Assembly: GCA_013399115.1 (NCBI GenBank)
Contig: VXAA01005212.1
Coordinates: forward strand, 132,549-196,548
Direction of reading: 5' to 3'
Origin: Anseranas semipalmata
Taxonomy: Eukaryota; Chordata; Aves; Anseriformes; Anseranatidae
Length of the DNA: 64,000 bases
The notes beneath the pieces are model-generated. The model saw only the letters and a list, made by a program, of their open reading frames with translations, did not search any database and had not been told where the DNA came from. This document shows positions 14,216-26,251 of this stretch, one piece after another. Position 1 is the stretch's first letter; the number at the start of each line of letters is the position of its first letter. The position numbers and the translations under genes were made by a program.

Positions 14216-14231
14216 AAAAAAAAAAAAAAAA
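14216..14231. repeat. A homopolymer, 16 bases
   Basis: Sixteen uninterrupted A. No polyadenylation signal sits just upstream and no matching target-site duplication is evident, so a retroposed tail is not supported. Confidence 0.93.
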
Positions 14232-17200
14232 TTCAAAGGGCAAAGTAGCAGAACAGTTTTCTGTTAGGTGGAAGAAGGAGAGGAGCAGTCTGAGCTTCAC
14301 ACCTGGTTGTTGCTGGGATGGCACTGAAGATGGGAAAAAAAAATCAAGCTACCTCTTTCTGTCTTCTGCCTAAATGCCTTAAACTCTAAGCCTCAGGAAA
14401 TAAATTTACTTCAAAAAAAGGACTGAGGAAGTCAGGAATTTGTACTTTCTCTTTTGTTTTACCATGAAAAACGTTGACAAAAGCAAAATATTTTTCTCTT
14501 TTCATTGTGTTTCTCTTTGTGGTTCTGTTGATCCTGTTTCATCTTCCAGAGAGGAGAATAAAGACATTCCTCACCCAAAGCTAATTCCTCCTTGTCCCTG
14601 ACAAAAGCTGACCATGGAAAATGCCCTCTCCCAGGCCAGTTGCTTGGCCCTGGCTCTCTGCTTCCCTCTGGGACACATGGGGTTGTTTGCAGGAGACAAT
14701 TAGAATGGCCCATGGGCTTCTCTAGGGCAAGGGCAGCTCAGCAGGATGGTGGAAATGCCCTTGGTCCATGCCAGGTCAACCCGTTCTCTTCACCCCAGTT
14801 ACCAGCACAGCCTGACATGGGGTTGGCCAAGCCAGCAGCATGGACCTGGGAGGGATCTGGTCCCAGGGGGGAGGAGCTGTCTCATAACGGGAGCCCTGCA
14901 GAAGACTTTTCCGGTGGGCTTGTATCTAACTGTGCTTCAGCCTGCAGATGCTGGTCAGATGCTCTCAGTGAAGCATAGCAGCTCCAGGTCTTTTGTAGCT
15001 GAGCCAAAAATCTCAGCAAACCACAAACAAGTGACCAAACCATGAAATGCAGAGCAGGCCCACAGTATCCCAGAGAAGCCAGAAGTGCCTTCAAGGAGGC
15101 ATGGTGCGGCAGAAGTAGAAGGCACTGGGCACTTTCCATGAGAGAGCTTTACTCTGGCAAAGCCCCCGCTCTCCCTTCCCTGCAGATTATCCTTGGGATG
15201 GAGTAACAACACAGGTGAGGAGCACAATGCACTAATGCAGGGTCTGGAGCCATCAGAGCTAAAGAAAAACCTCAGCAGGAGCTGCAAGCTCCAACTGGCC
15301 ATCGGAGGGCAAACTGCTCCAAGCATTGCTGCGCCGTTCAGTATCGGCATTACTAACTCTGCCTGCAGCCAGCCTTCTTTCTTCGAAGATTATCTAGGCC
15401 AAGCTTCCAAGGAGTTTTAATTGTTTGGAAATTTTGGAAGGGCTCTAACAGGCTGCATTTCAACCAGCCAGAAATGTTGGAAAAGGCAGTGAGTGAAGCA
15501 GGACAGGCTGGGAATGTCCTGCAGCTCCCAGGTCAACACAGGAATTCCTCTTTTCCCCAGTGGCAGAAAAATTACTGCAAAAAATTACAGTCAAAGCAAG
15601 CTGCTAGTGAATGTCGGAGACTGTTAAAAATTGGGATTGTACTTATCCAGGTTTAACTCTTAATGGAGAAGGCTGTGATTTCTCTTTGGAGAATGGCCAT
15701 TTTCATGGCTGGTCGGTTTTCAGAACACCTTCTGGCTGGCCTGTAGTTCTGATGGCAATAAGCACCATTAATTAACAAGGAACAGATACTGTAGCCCATC
15801 AGCACAGAGAGAGGCAGGCTGCCAGAGTACGACCTGAAGATCTCTTTATCCCTCTGGTTTTGCCCAGCAGCGTCTCTCTCCTTCATCTGTCTGCACATGT
15901 CTCCACTCCCTAATTTTGCAGGTTTTTACCGTGTATAAGCAGTAAAATGGCTTCCTGGCAAGTATCTTTGCCTTCCTTTATTTATTGGTCTATCCATCTG
16001 CAGATGCTGCCTCCAACAAGCACTTCTTACTTCTTAGCGTAATGCTGGGATGGAGAAAAGACTGTCATCCTGAAAAATAAGTACCCCTATACATCTCCTT
16101 CCTCTGCTCAATAAGTAGTGAAATAACTGGAGTTTAGGTTACAAAATTAAGAAGCAGGTGGGCCTGTACCTGCTCTCTCCAGTCAGCTGTTACCACCATC
16201 TGAGCACCCTTGAAGGGAACAAACGGGGTTGCTGTATTTCTCCATTCCTTGAAGCATCATGGAGCAACCGACTGGCAAACACTGATCCAACACTCATCCA
16301 AACACCAGTGCTCAAATGGACTGTCGTGGAAATGCAGTGGTTCACAGTCAAAAGGCATAGACTGCAGCTGGGTTTGGCCAGGAAGGCTTCCAAGACAAAG
16401 TCCCTCTGTGACTGCCTGGCCAGCTGTCATGCCCCCTAGCGCAGAGCAAAAACCAAGCTACGAAACCTTTGAAAGCTGCTGCAAAATGAACTTCACGCCC
16501 ACCGCTACCTCTGCTTGGCAGAGCTGGGTGACAAACCCCCCTTGTCCCCGCGCTGGGAGGGACCGACTTGTCCAGGCCGTGATCATCTCGGTGACCGTGC
16601 AGAGCTGGAGGCGCAAACCTGGCAATGCTTCCTGCAGACCTGGCGACCTTCCCACTGCTATTAGCAGTTCTGCTTGAGCAATCAACCCGTGAGGGTCCGG
16701 CAAACGCCAGTGAGTGCCAGCTTGGCTTGGCAGGTGGACACCTCGCCCGGGCTGAAATGAGAGGCAGGCTGCTGGAAAGAGAAACCAGCTGGCATTCAGG
16801 GCAGGGAGAGCAAGCGGAAAAGCAAGCGCAAACCGGGCACCAGGAAAAACCTCAGCAAGTACCTCGTGGCTGAGCCTCTCCCCACCGATTGCAGCTCAAA
16901 TCCGTCTTTAAATCCCCACAGCGAGGAGCTCAGGGCCCTGCTAATCCCGTGCTCTCGCATCTGCACAACTCCGTTACGCAGCGCAAAGCAGCTGCTGACA
17001 CCACTGTGTGTTTAGCATCTACACTTTCAAGGTGGTTTTGTTCCTTTTGGTCTGCCCAGACCTTTGCTGTGTCTGAAGGCCACGCAACAGCAATGCCCGT
17101 ATTACGTGAGGGAATCCTCACGGTCCCCGTAAAGCACAGCCTGGGGTGGAGGTACAAGCTTTCTGGGACGGAGCCCCCAGCCTGGAGGCCAAAGCACCAG

Positions 17201-17547
17201 ATCACCACCCTGGTGTGAATACGGCAAAATTTGGGCATCAAACACAACCAGATTGCTTGAGCATCACAGTTTTCAAGCTCATGCACCTTGTTGCTGCCAA
17301 AGTTGGTCAAGCCAAGGCAGCAAACCCACCATCCTCGCACTGACGACCGCCACAGTGTTCCGGTAGCAAGCCCTGACAAGCTGTGAACCTTCAGAAGCAG
17401 CAGTCAGCCCTGGTTTCTGCCCTCTGCTCCTGGGGAGCCACAAGCTGGACCGAGGCAGACAGGACGTCTTTCCATTTTGCTCCTGCTCTAGCAGGCACAG
17501 GAGGTTGGTGGCACCTGATCCCAGATCCCAGCTTCCAGATCATTACA

Positions 17548-17580
17548 CAAATAATAGTAATACGCGCAAAATAATAGTAA
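17548..17580. repeat. Small direct duplication, 2 copies of a 19-bp unit
   Basis: The core CAAATAATAGTAA at 17548-17560 recurs as CAAAATAATAGTAA at 17567-17580, separated by TACGCG. It looks like a short local slippage duplication in AT-rich DNA. Confidence 0.7.
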
Positions 17581-18861
17581 CAGCCATGGAATAACAGGAA
17601 AACCTTGCTTTTCTGACTCCAGTTCCAGGTCAAAAGGCGGTATTATCAGCACTCGCACATGAGCTCAGCTCCTTTGATTAAGAAGCAACTGTCTAATCCC
17701 TGCCTGGACTCTGTCCTGGGTTTTTAATGCCTGATTAACTACCCCCTGCCAAGATGATTGTGCATCTTTGCATATTTTGGAGCTGTCTGTTTCTATTTAT
17801 CACTACAGACAAGGAACTGTTTAAACCAATTCTCATTTGCATTGGCAATTTAAAGTACCATGTGAGAGTTTGTAGCTGAGTGGTGGCTGCAGCCCATTTC
17901 AAGGGGCTTTTAGGGTGATCTGCCACTTCTCAGGGAGCAAACATGGGACAGGACACTCTCACATAAAGGTAAGGTGTCACTGTAGGCCTTAGCCCTTGTG
18001 GGAGACACCAAGGGTCACTTCTGGAAGTCAGCAAGTTGCCACCAGTTTCAGTGGAAATGGTTAAAAAATTGACTCCCCATCCAGGGAACATTTCATAGGA
18101 AATAATAAAATAGGTTTTACGTTTTTGGTTTTTCATTTTCCAGCAAAATTCAAAAATGCTGTGGAAAATAGAAAATTTACCATGGCAATTGTTTACGTAT
18201 TAAATTCTAACATTCCTTCTAAGAAAAAATCAAAACTGGCTGGAAAAAAACCTTCCTGACCAGCCGTAATTACCTGCCTCCTAAAAAGTCCACTCTGAGC
18301 AGCTGGGTCTCATCATCCACAGGCACTTGTCCAACCTGCGTCCCACACCTAGATCTAGCATCGTCCTCAACCAGTATGAGCCTTCACATCCCATTTGAGA
18401 TCTCCCAGGACCATCTCAGCTCTCTCTTCTCCTAGAAGACACCAGCTCATTCTAATGGAGCATGAACTGCACCAGCTCTTGCTGAACCCCTCCTGGCTGA
18501 GCCCTAATCATGCTGGTGCTGATCCAAAGCTGCTCTTCTTCAAGAGCAGCCCGTGCCAGGTTTCTCCCTAGGGCCAGCATAACTGGGGTGCATTAACTCT
18601 GGAGAACAGCAGCAGCTACTCTAGGCAGAGATAAGGACCTTAGCTGGAGGACAGTCAGCAAATCCACAGCCCCTCTGGCACAAGATGCCCAGACAGCCCA
18701 AGATCTGGAGCTGTGAGCAATACCCAATGCCTTGGATTGACCATCGCTTCCCCACAGCCCTCTCCAGTTTTCCCATCTTCTAAGCACCACATTTAAGCAC
18801 GTAATTTTTGTTGTGGTCAAGGCATTTCAGCGCAGAACAGGATTTGCAGATCAGGTGGTGT

Positions 18862-18890
18862 GGGATGGGGCAGGAGGAAGGGGAAGGGGG
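18862..18890 (+). other. G-quadruplex candidate
   Basis: Four G runs (GGG 18862-18864, GGGG 18867-18870, GGGG 18880-18883, GGGGG 18886-18890) with loops of 2, 9 and 2 bases. The 9-base middle loop makes it less stable than a short-loop motif. It lies beside no recognisable gene. Confidence 0.5.
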
Positions 18891-20029
18891 TTTAGTCTCT
18901 GTCTCAGCATCAAAGAAACGGAGACTACTGTCACAACAGTGCCCTTACAGAGAACAAAACGTCCCCGTTAAGCCAGGTGACTGGGTCACGGTACTGAGCC
19001 GATGAAACACAAACCCCAAAAGACCCCCGTGCTTTGGGGTGGCCGCGTGGAAACCTTCACCCAACAGCTCACCGAAGCGAGGAGCGCATCCAGGTCCGGC
19101 AGGTCCACCAGGCTGCGGCTGCCGGAAAAGGCTCACCCGTGTGTTAAAGCAATTCTGCCCACACACTGCCCCGAGCCTCTGGCATTTTTTTGTTCCTTCC
19201 TGTGTTTTTGCGTGTGTCTGTAATTATTGAGGATGTTCAGAGAGAGACGGGATTTCTGTTCCCTGGAAGCCCATCTGCTCCCACTGTTTATTTCCTGCAG
19301 TCGTCACAGTTGTAATGAATTCCAGCGTCACAACCGCACTGATGGCTCTTCCCATGGGGAATGTGCAGGGAAACCACCCGGCTCTAGAAAGGAGGCCTGC
19401 AGTACCCAAAGGACCCCAAAGACATGGGAAAGAGCAGAAGGTGGCCCCATCTTTCGTGAGGCTCCCACCAATGAAACAAAATCTGGGAACCAGAGAGGAG
19501 ATCTGTTACGGCGACACGTCCCGCTCTGGGACACCGCTGGGACACTGCACGCTGCCAGTCCTCCAGAGCCACCTTCCCACTGGGCTCACTGGTGGGGCCG
19601 GACCACGAAGTTGTGTTGGGTTTGGTGCCGATGCAACTGGTCCTGGCAGCCATATACGTATATCTGCAGTCTCCTCCAGGTGCCTCTTCCCACCGGCTCC
19701 GTGACCCGGCTCTGCACCCAATCTCTGCTCCTCTGGGCAGTCTCCAGATGGTTTCTGCAGCGGTCAGGTCCCTCCCCAGTCTGGCCCTGTCTCTGCTCCC
19801 TGCCCGCCTCAGACAGAATCACAACTGGACGCATAGCAGACTACATATACCTTCAGGGGGGTGGAGAAGCCAAATTTCCTGAGGGAAATAATCCCAACAC
19901 TAGTACACATGCTGTGGGGTAGTCCACAGGGTGGACCCGAAGGAGCAGAGAAAGCAATGCTCCCCAGGTCTGTCCACAAACTTCCAAACTAACCACACGC
20001 ACATCTGGTTTCCACCTGTTCTGCGTTCC

Positions 20030-20215
20030 CCTTTCCTGCCCACGGCACGCCTGGAACTTGCAAGGTTCCCGGCAAGTAAACCAGCGCTGCGCTGCCCCTT
20101 CTCCCCAGCCCTGCTGCCCAGCGCCAGGGGTCTGAGGTCGGCCCCCAGCCCGCGGGTACCTGCCTGCTGCAGCGCACCGTGCCCTGCAGAAGCGACACCT
20201 GCGTGGCACAAGACT
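20030..20215. promoter_or_regulatory. CpG-dense patch
   Basis: About 14 CpG in roughly 185 bases, with GC-rich flanks. It explains the long overlapping open frames on both strands (19853-20494). This is a possible promoter-like patch, but there is no recognisable TATA box, initiator or first exon. Confidence 0.35.
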
Positions 20216-22515
20216 CCTTCCTCCAGCACCCAGAGGTCTGGTGGCAGCCCAGAGGTACGGGCAGATCCTGGGCATCCGGAGCCCTGTGGAAAGCACACAG
20301 GCTGTGCCACCCCACCCAGAGGATTCACTTTGTATCTCAGTTCTGCTTTCTACGTGAGTGCTGAATTGATAGCGTTTACTGAAAAGCACCCTGGAAGAGA
20401 TGCAGTTAAGGTCTCCTCACAGAGTACTGCTCAACGGGGCTGTCTCTGGACAGGCCCGCATGATGGAAGGAGCACAGTAGGTTACCATAAGTGAAACACA
20501 GCTTTGGGGATAATTTGCTGTCTGGAACAGCAATTGAAGACCTGATGCTCCCCGGGAGGAAGAACTCAATCATGACGCCAACTGGCAGGAAGAGCAAGCA
20601 CGGAGCACAAGAGTGAATAGACAGCAGGAGAGCAAAATGGAGAAAATAAGGCAAATGCAGAAAGGCAGATGAGCATCATCAGTTTAACCTGAAGTCCACA
20701 GAAACGCCATCAGCTCTAATGGGCTTTGGGTCATTTAGGAGGAGGTAAAACAAAATAATAAATTAGTTTGTTTGCTCCCTTTCTAAGCAGCATTGCTAAA
20801 TTCAACCCAGCTGGTGCCAGAGTACAGCAGTACGTGTGCCCGGCTTTCTTCTCACTCACGAGCTTCCTCATTTCAAGATTATACATCTTCATTTCTCCGC
20901 TTTTCCAGAACAAAGACAGCACTGTTTTGTTACCATACAGCTACTTACTCAGTGCTGAGCCATGCAAGGAAGCCGAGTATGTTAGAGAAAGTATGAATGA
21001 AGGATTTGATCAGAGAGAGGAGAAAAGGAAAAGGGGAATACAGATGAGGTTTGTGTTGCCACCGCACACAGTTATCAGAAACAGTGGGGACACTTGAACT
21101 GCATTGGAAAAGGTCACAAGACCCTTAACCACCAAATTCTTGGCTGATAGAGATTAATACAAATCTAAATTCAGACTTCGGCGGTAGCAAAGAGATTCAA
21201 CACTTGCTAAAGATGCAGCTCCTAAACTGGACTGTTTCCTGATTTCCTTACCTGCACATTCCTAACAAAACACCGTTCACAAGGGCAATACCCATGGCAC
21301 AACTAGTGCTGTAAACAGGCAGCGAGCTCAGTGGGGCTCTGAGGAACAAAACACAGGATTTTTGGCCTTTTATTTCTACAGGCTGCATGACTACTCACTT
21401 CAAGTAGCATGAGCCTGCCAAATCAGGGCTGACCCATTTCTGCCGCTGGCATTAAGGGCACCTCTTCCACTAATCCCGTGTGTCAGAGAGGTACGATTGG
21501 TAATACTTGTCTCTGGGACAGCGGGTTAGGGATTTACCGAGCACCACACATCATGTCCTTTAATTCAGTGTCAGCCAAGGATAAGCCAAGGACCTAGGGC
21601 AAAGCATGATCCTTTACAATTTAATGCTGGGTGGCGCTGTATTGTCAGAAGCGCAGCTCCGTCCTTCAGACGAGGAGCCAGGTCTGAACTGTCACATGGC
21701 TGTATTTCTTCCAGATTTGGGACATTTGCATTTTCTCCCCTCTGAAGCCCAACAGGACTTTCAAAGGCTAAAACTAACAGGGATCTGAAAAAAATGTAAT
21801 AAAGTATATATGTGGCTATAAAATCAGAAACAACGCAGTCAGAAAAGAGAAAGAAATCCAGCAGGGCGCTGGGGAGGGCTCAGCGGCTTGGGCAGAGGAG
21901 GGAGGCGATGGGCAGTGACATTCACACTCCGGAGATCGCCGCTGCCACCTCTGCCCCCGGTGCTGCCCGCCTCGGCCAAGGCAAGGTTTACGCATGGCTC
22001 CGGCTCGCTCACGCTGCGAATGGCGGCAGGCTGGCTGACCTTTGCTCATGGGGCTGCTGCCGAATGCGTAGCCAGCGCTCCCAGTACCTCCCTGTACAGG
22101 CACTGTCCGTGACTGCTCCCCAAGAGCTGCACTGCAGAATTACTCGTGTTATTTAGCAAGAGGCGGAGGGGAGAGGCAGCCCCTTGCTGCAGTTCAGACC
22201 CGGCCGCTTCGCGCCCTGCAGACGTCGCTCTGCCTGCTGGATGCTGAGAGGAAATCAGGAGCAGATTTGCAAATGCTTTAAAACCTCCCCTTAATCAGCC
22301 AGTGCCATTTCTAGCCCAGCAACGTGCTCCAGCTCCTGTGAAAGCAGCACGGAGGGGTATTTTGTTGTTAATGCAAACCGTACCTTGTCACAGTAAAGCA
22401 CGGCAAGCCTCAGGGGCTCGCATTAGGACTACAAAGCTTGTTTGTATGCTGTACGGCCAGGAAGAATTATCCCGTCTGACTTCCCGTACATCCCAGCCTA
22501 CTCATTTTCACGCAG

Positions 22516-22556
22516 TTACCCTGTATTAAGCTTAATTACCCCCGTATTAAGATTAA
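22516..22556. repeat. Tandem duplication of a 20/21-bp AT-rich site cluster
   Basis: Copy one (22516-22535) and copy two (22536-22556) both run TTACCC, then GTATTAAG, then TTAA, differing by one inserted base and two substitutions. Each copy carries a TTAA/TAAT homeodomain-type core. The flanks (22480-22580) are also AT-rich and look like element sequence, so the duplication doubles potential binding sites. Confidence 0.75.
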
Positions 22557-24900
22557 TGGCTTGTGTTGATTAAAGCCTATCCCGAAAGAGAGACTATTAC
22601 AGCATCTGAGACAAAGAAGCCTCTGCTGGGGGCGATTTGTCCCCAAGGCTCACCATCCCCACCGCCAAAACCACAGGCCCTGTTGAACTTCCTCGGCTCC
22701 ATCCTGCAGCCAGGGATGCTCGCTCTGCATTGCCTCCTAGATTAAGGAGCCCTTTCGTAGCTGGGGCTTTCTCTCTGTGCAAGTGCTTGGGCACAAACAT
22801 CAAACAGATTCTCACCTCGCTTGGTCTCACTAAACAGGCCTCTTACCCCTCGATGCCTATTTCCTCTTTTTTTTTTCTGGCTCTATGCAGTACCCTCTCC
22901 TGGTTTCCAGACAACAAAAAGGTTGTTTAAAAAGAAACCCCAGAAAAAGCCCCATAGCTGTGGCTGCCAGCGGCACGAGGTCTTAGGATGCTGCAGGCTC
23001 TGGCATCACCAGACGCACCAAGAGGGATCGCATGCTTTAACCAACAGCAGCACCTTTCCCAAATGAGGGGGATTAAAACAAAACTGAGGCTGATAACAAG
23101 AAAAACCCACACCAGCTGGATTCTCTTTTCCTTCTGTTACACAGGGGCCTGGGAAGCTCTTCCACAGGGGAAACATAATCCTTTAGCATTTGCTGTAGCC
23201 GTTTTGGGCTGGTATTAGATGGGGAACATCCTGACATGGTTTGGAAGCTGCCTCCAACATTGTTCCTGCACCAGATTCACTACTTTGTGGCTTGGTAGAC
23301 AAGTGCAGATGTCACATTCCTGTATTTCTTAGGGAAATGGCTTCATAACATTCTGCCACAGTGCTAAGCACCACATCGCCTGTTTTACAGGACTTTTTAT
23401 CCCCTTACTGTTTCGTGATCGTGGCAGTGGCACCGGGAAGGACCACTGTCTTGAGCTTTCACACACTGTTGATGGGGTGGAAACCCTCCCACGATCCGGG
23501 TTTATTTTGGCTTTTGGTCCACGAACAACTATAGCTTCGGTGAGTGAGAAAGGCCTCGCCTAGGTGATACCATCGTCCTCGCTACAGACCGCCAGCTCAG
23601 ACAATTTGTCCTGGCAAGCTATCGGAGCTGGGTAACTGAGCGTAACTCGGCCAGAAAGACGCATTTTTGAGCCTTGTCTTGTCACTGTTCTTCCCTGCTG
23701 CCTTGTGCCAAGACGAGAGGGTCACTTTAGAGGGGATAAATAGAAACAAAAATCACTGACTGCTTTTTTCTGCCACCATCCTTCCTTTCCCCGGCCTGCC
23801 CAGGTGCAAGACAACTTTCTTCTTCTTGCTCTGGTTTTCAGTGGCTTCCATTTGCTTCCTGCTTTAGACTGAGCTGAGCACCAAGCCAGCTAAGGCCACT
23901 GCAATGGCACAAGAAACACATTTATATCTGACAAGCCAGCAAATGTCTTGAAAGCCTGCAGAAAGGAAGATGGGGTGTCTTCCTCTGGGCTTTTGTACAG
24001 CCCTGCTGTGGCGCTTCAGCCTGCCCAGCAAAGCCTCCTCGGGCTCGCTCCAGCCATGAGCTAATTGAGACCAGGTTTAACACAGTCCCTAACAAAAGAA
24101 AGAAACCAGCTCTCGGAAAGCAAACCAGCCTCAAACCTTATTAAAAGTCCTCGCTTAACCATTAGGCTTGCTTAACTCTACCTAAAGGATGAGATTGTCT
24201 GGACCAGATAATCTCTTTACCTTATCACATTTTAATGTCAAAATAATACTCTTTTATGACAATGACACCTTGTTCCCTTAAAGACATGGCTCACAGCATG
24301 TGAGCTGCCCAGTGCTCAGAGGTGGGTGCCACCACCTCTCCCCTGGGCTATTTAGACCAAGGGTGGCTGGAAGAACTTTCAACTTGCGGCAGAAGTCTCC
24401 CAGTTTTCTTAATAAAAGGAAGATTTTTCCTTTTCTACTTAACCGACATGGTGCTATGGGTATCAAAATCAGGGAGCAAAAGCAGCATCCCTGGGTGCTT
24501 GTAGAAATCCCAGCTGCTCAGAGCTGGCACCCAAGAGGCGCACTGCCTGGGGGGCTTCCTGCTCTCCTGCATCCCGTGTTCCTTGTCCCAGCTCTGTTTT
24601 CCATCTCGGTCTGGCAAGAGCATCCGTAAGGCTGAAGAAATGAACATTTGTGAAACGTTTAGTGTTCTTGAGATAGGAGGGGCTATAAAATCACCCAGAA
24701 CTATTGATGCTTTTCATTACTCACTTTGAACAGCAAAGAAAACCACCACGCCTGGGCAGGGGCTCAAGCTCTGCAGCAAGGTGACCCCAGCAGGCTGCAC
24801 AAGGCCACCTTCACAAGCAGTTTTGCACAGGACAAAACCAATGGGGCCAGTGCTTCAAGCACTGGGCAAATGCCTCCTGAGATGCTTTAGGACGCGGCAG

Positions 24901-24959
24901 GTGGGATGGGGCAGGGTGTCACCCACAGGTGGGAGACATCACTCCCTGCCCCATCCTGC
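24901..24959 (+). other. Strong imperfect hairpin
   Basis: The arm 24904-24919 pairs with 24941-24956 at 15 of 16 positions, with the single mismatch at 24917/24943. Two wobble pairs and one G-C pair extend the stem outward to 24901/24959. The 21-base loop holds its own 5-bp stem (24922-24926 with 24929-24933). The core is GATGGGGCAGGG and its complement. The stem is shorter than a typical microRNA precursor, so function is open. Confidence 0.75.
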
Positions 24960-26128
24960 GACAAAGGCTGAGCCCTGCCCACGCAGCCCGGTTCCAGCCT
25001 GGGCTCTGCAGGGACAGGCCCATCCCAGGCTCGGCGTCAGGAGGGCAGCGCAGCACCCATGAGCCCTTCGGCCGCCGGCTGAACCCTCCCCAAGGGGAGG
25101 CTCCGTGGGCAGCCAGGACCTTTTCCCTCTGCATTATGTCTTTAATCGAAGCACAAAAGCCATACGTTTAAGTGGGTTTAAATGGTTAAAGGCACTTGTT
25201 CCTCTAAAAAGGGAATGAAATTGCTATTGACACCTCCATAAGAGAGGCTTTTCAGACACAGTATGAGAGCAGCAGACGAGGAGTCCTCCTCGCTCTGCAT
25301 GCCTGCAGTTAGATCTGCAGCCTCCTCCTTTTCCCTCATTATAGGAATAGGTACCGCTGTCTTCAAAGGAAGAGAAACTTAATGGCCTCATTGGCGGTTT
25401 GATGAATAATTAATGCTGCTGCATTAATCGGGAAGTTAACTAAGGCCTGGAGAGAGCCCATCTTTAAAGCAGAAAAGCCTCCACCACGGGGCATTCACAC
25501 TGGGTGCAGAGGCAGGGAGATGCACACCGACCATAGCACGCAATGTCCACAAAGTATGAATACAGAGATACTACAGCAGTACCCTTGCTCAGCGCCATGC
25601 ATTGGGACAGCTTTCTTCACTCACCTAACCATAGGGCACAGGATGGGAGATGGGGCTCCTGCAAACCAAGCCCCTGTGTACGTAACCCCCAGGGGCATCA
25701 CGGCAGAGCTCGGGGCCACGAGGCTTCACCGTGTGCCGCTGCTGGCCGTGGCCACCTCTGTCCCCGCTGGGTGAAAAGGGGGCTGGCAGCATCAGCCAAC
25801 CTTGGGTGCTCTGCTGGAGATGCTCTTTAAAGGTGAAGCCTTTCTCTGGCTTTATGTAGTGCCCCCTACAATGGGCCTTCGCTGCTGTGCTGTAAGACAA
25901 ATAAATAATATCACACATGACTCACTGATTGTACTTGTGAAACATGAAGAAAGAAGGTAACAGCCGAACCTACTTAAACACATTGGCCTGATGGATATTT
26001 TTAAGAAGACAACAGCAAGGCTGTGCCCATAGGAGCCTTCTCGGATAAATGCTAAACATGCCATTGAAAATATCATCTGTTCAGATTTAATCATCCTCCA
26101 TTCATCCTTTCCAAAAATAAAATGCAAG
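24960..26128. other. Unique non-coding DNA with one element-like segment
   Basis: Apart from the 25380-25450 AT-rich segment, no gene or repeat is seen. An AATAAA at 26116-26121 lies just before the A-rich microsatellite, which raises the possibility of a decayed retroposed copy to the left. The sequence there matches nothing I recognise. Confidence 0.5.
25380..25450. promoter_or_regulatory. Homeodomain-type palindrome in element-like segment
   Basis: 25409-25428 is a perfect inverted repeat: ATTAATGC, spacer TGCT, GCATTAAT. Each arm contains a TAAT core, and the symmetric layout would suit a homeodomain or POU dimer. Flanking sequence adds further TAAT and TTAA cores. Binding is inference from motif only. 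Confidence 0.35.
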
Positions 26129-26251
26129 AAAAAGAAAAGAAAAGAAAAGAAAAGAAAAGAAAAGAAAAGAAAAGAAAAGAAAAGAAAAGAAAAGAAAAGA
26201 AAAGAAAAGAAAAGAAAAGAAAAGAAAAGAAAAGAAAAGGAAAAAAAAAAA
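26129..26251. repeat. (AAAAG)n microsatellite ending in poly(A)
   Basis: About 22 nearly perfect AAAAG units are followed by an 11-base A run at 26241-26251. One strand is pure purine over more than 110 bases. The minus-strand frame reading repeated Phe-Leu-Phe-Ser across it is an artefact of the repeat. Such tracts are length-polymorphic and can arise by expansion of an A-rich tail. Confidence 0.98.

Larger units (their letters stand above)
12471..18861. other. Unique non-coding DNA, no gene recognised
   Basis: Apart from the AT-rich block at 13650-13865, the A run at 14216-14231 and a small duplication at 17548-17580, I see nothing classifiable. Open frames up to about 155 codons (around 16210-16677 and 16930-17379) overlap on opposite strands and look random in composition. 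Confidence 0.55.
18891..24900. other. Unique non-coding DNA, no gene recognised
   Basis: Contains the CpG patch at 20030-20215 and a duplicated AT-rich site cluster at 22516-22556. The 231-codon plus-strand frame from 19227 and its overlapping minus-strand frames lie in GC-rich DNA and match no domain I know. No polyadenylation, splice or RNA feature here is strong enough to call. Confidence 0.55.

Noticed and set aside
19227..19922. 231-codon plus-strand open frame, the longest in the window
   Set aside because: It lies in GC-rich DNA, is overlapped by several minus-strand and other-frame ORFs, has random-looking composition and no recognisable domain, and has no convincing splice or promoter context.
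22625..22645. TGGGGGCGATTT and similar G-rich strings as CTCF sites
   Set aside because: Only part of the CTCF consensus is present, and other candidates (25859, 58315) match no better.
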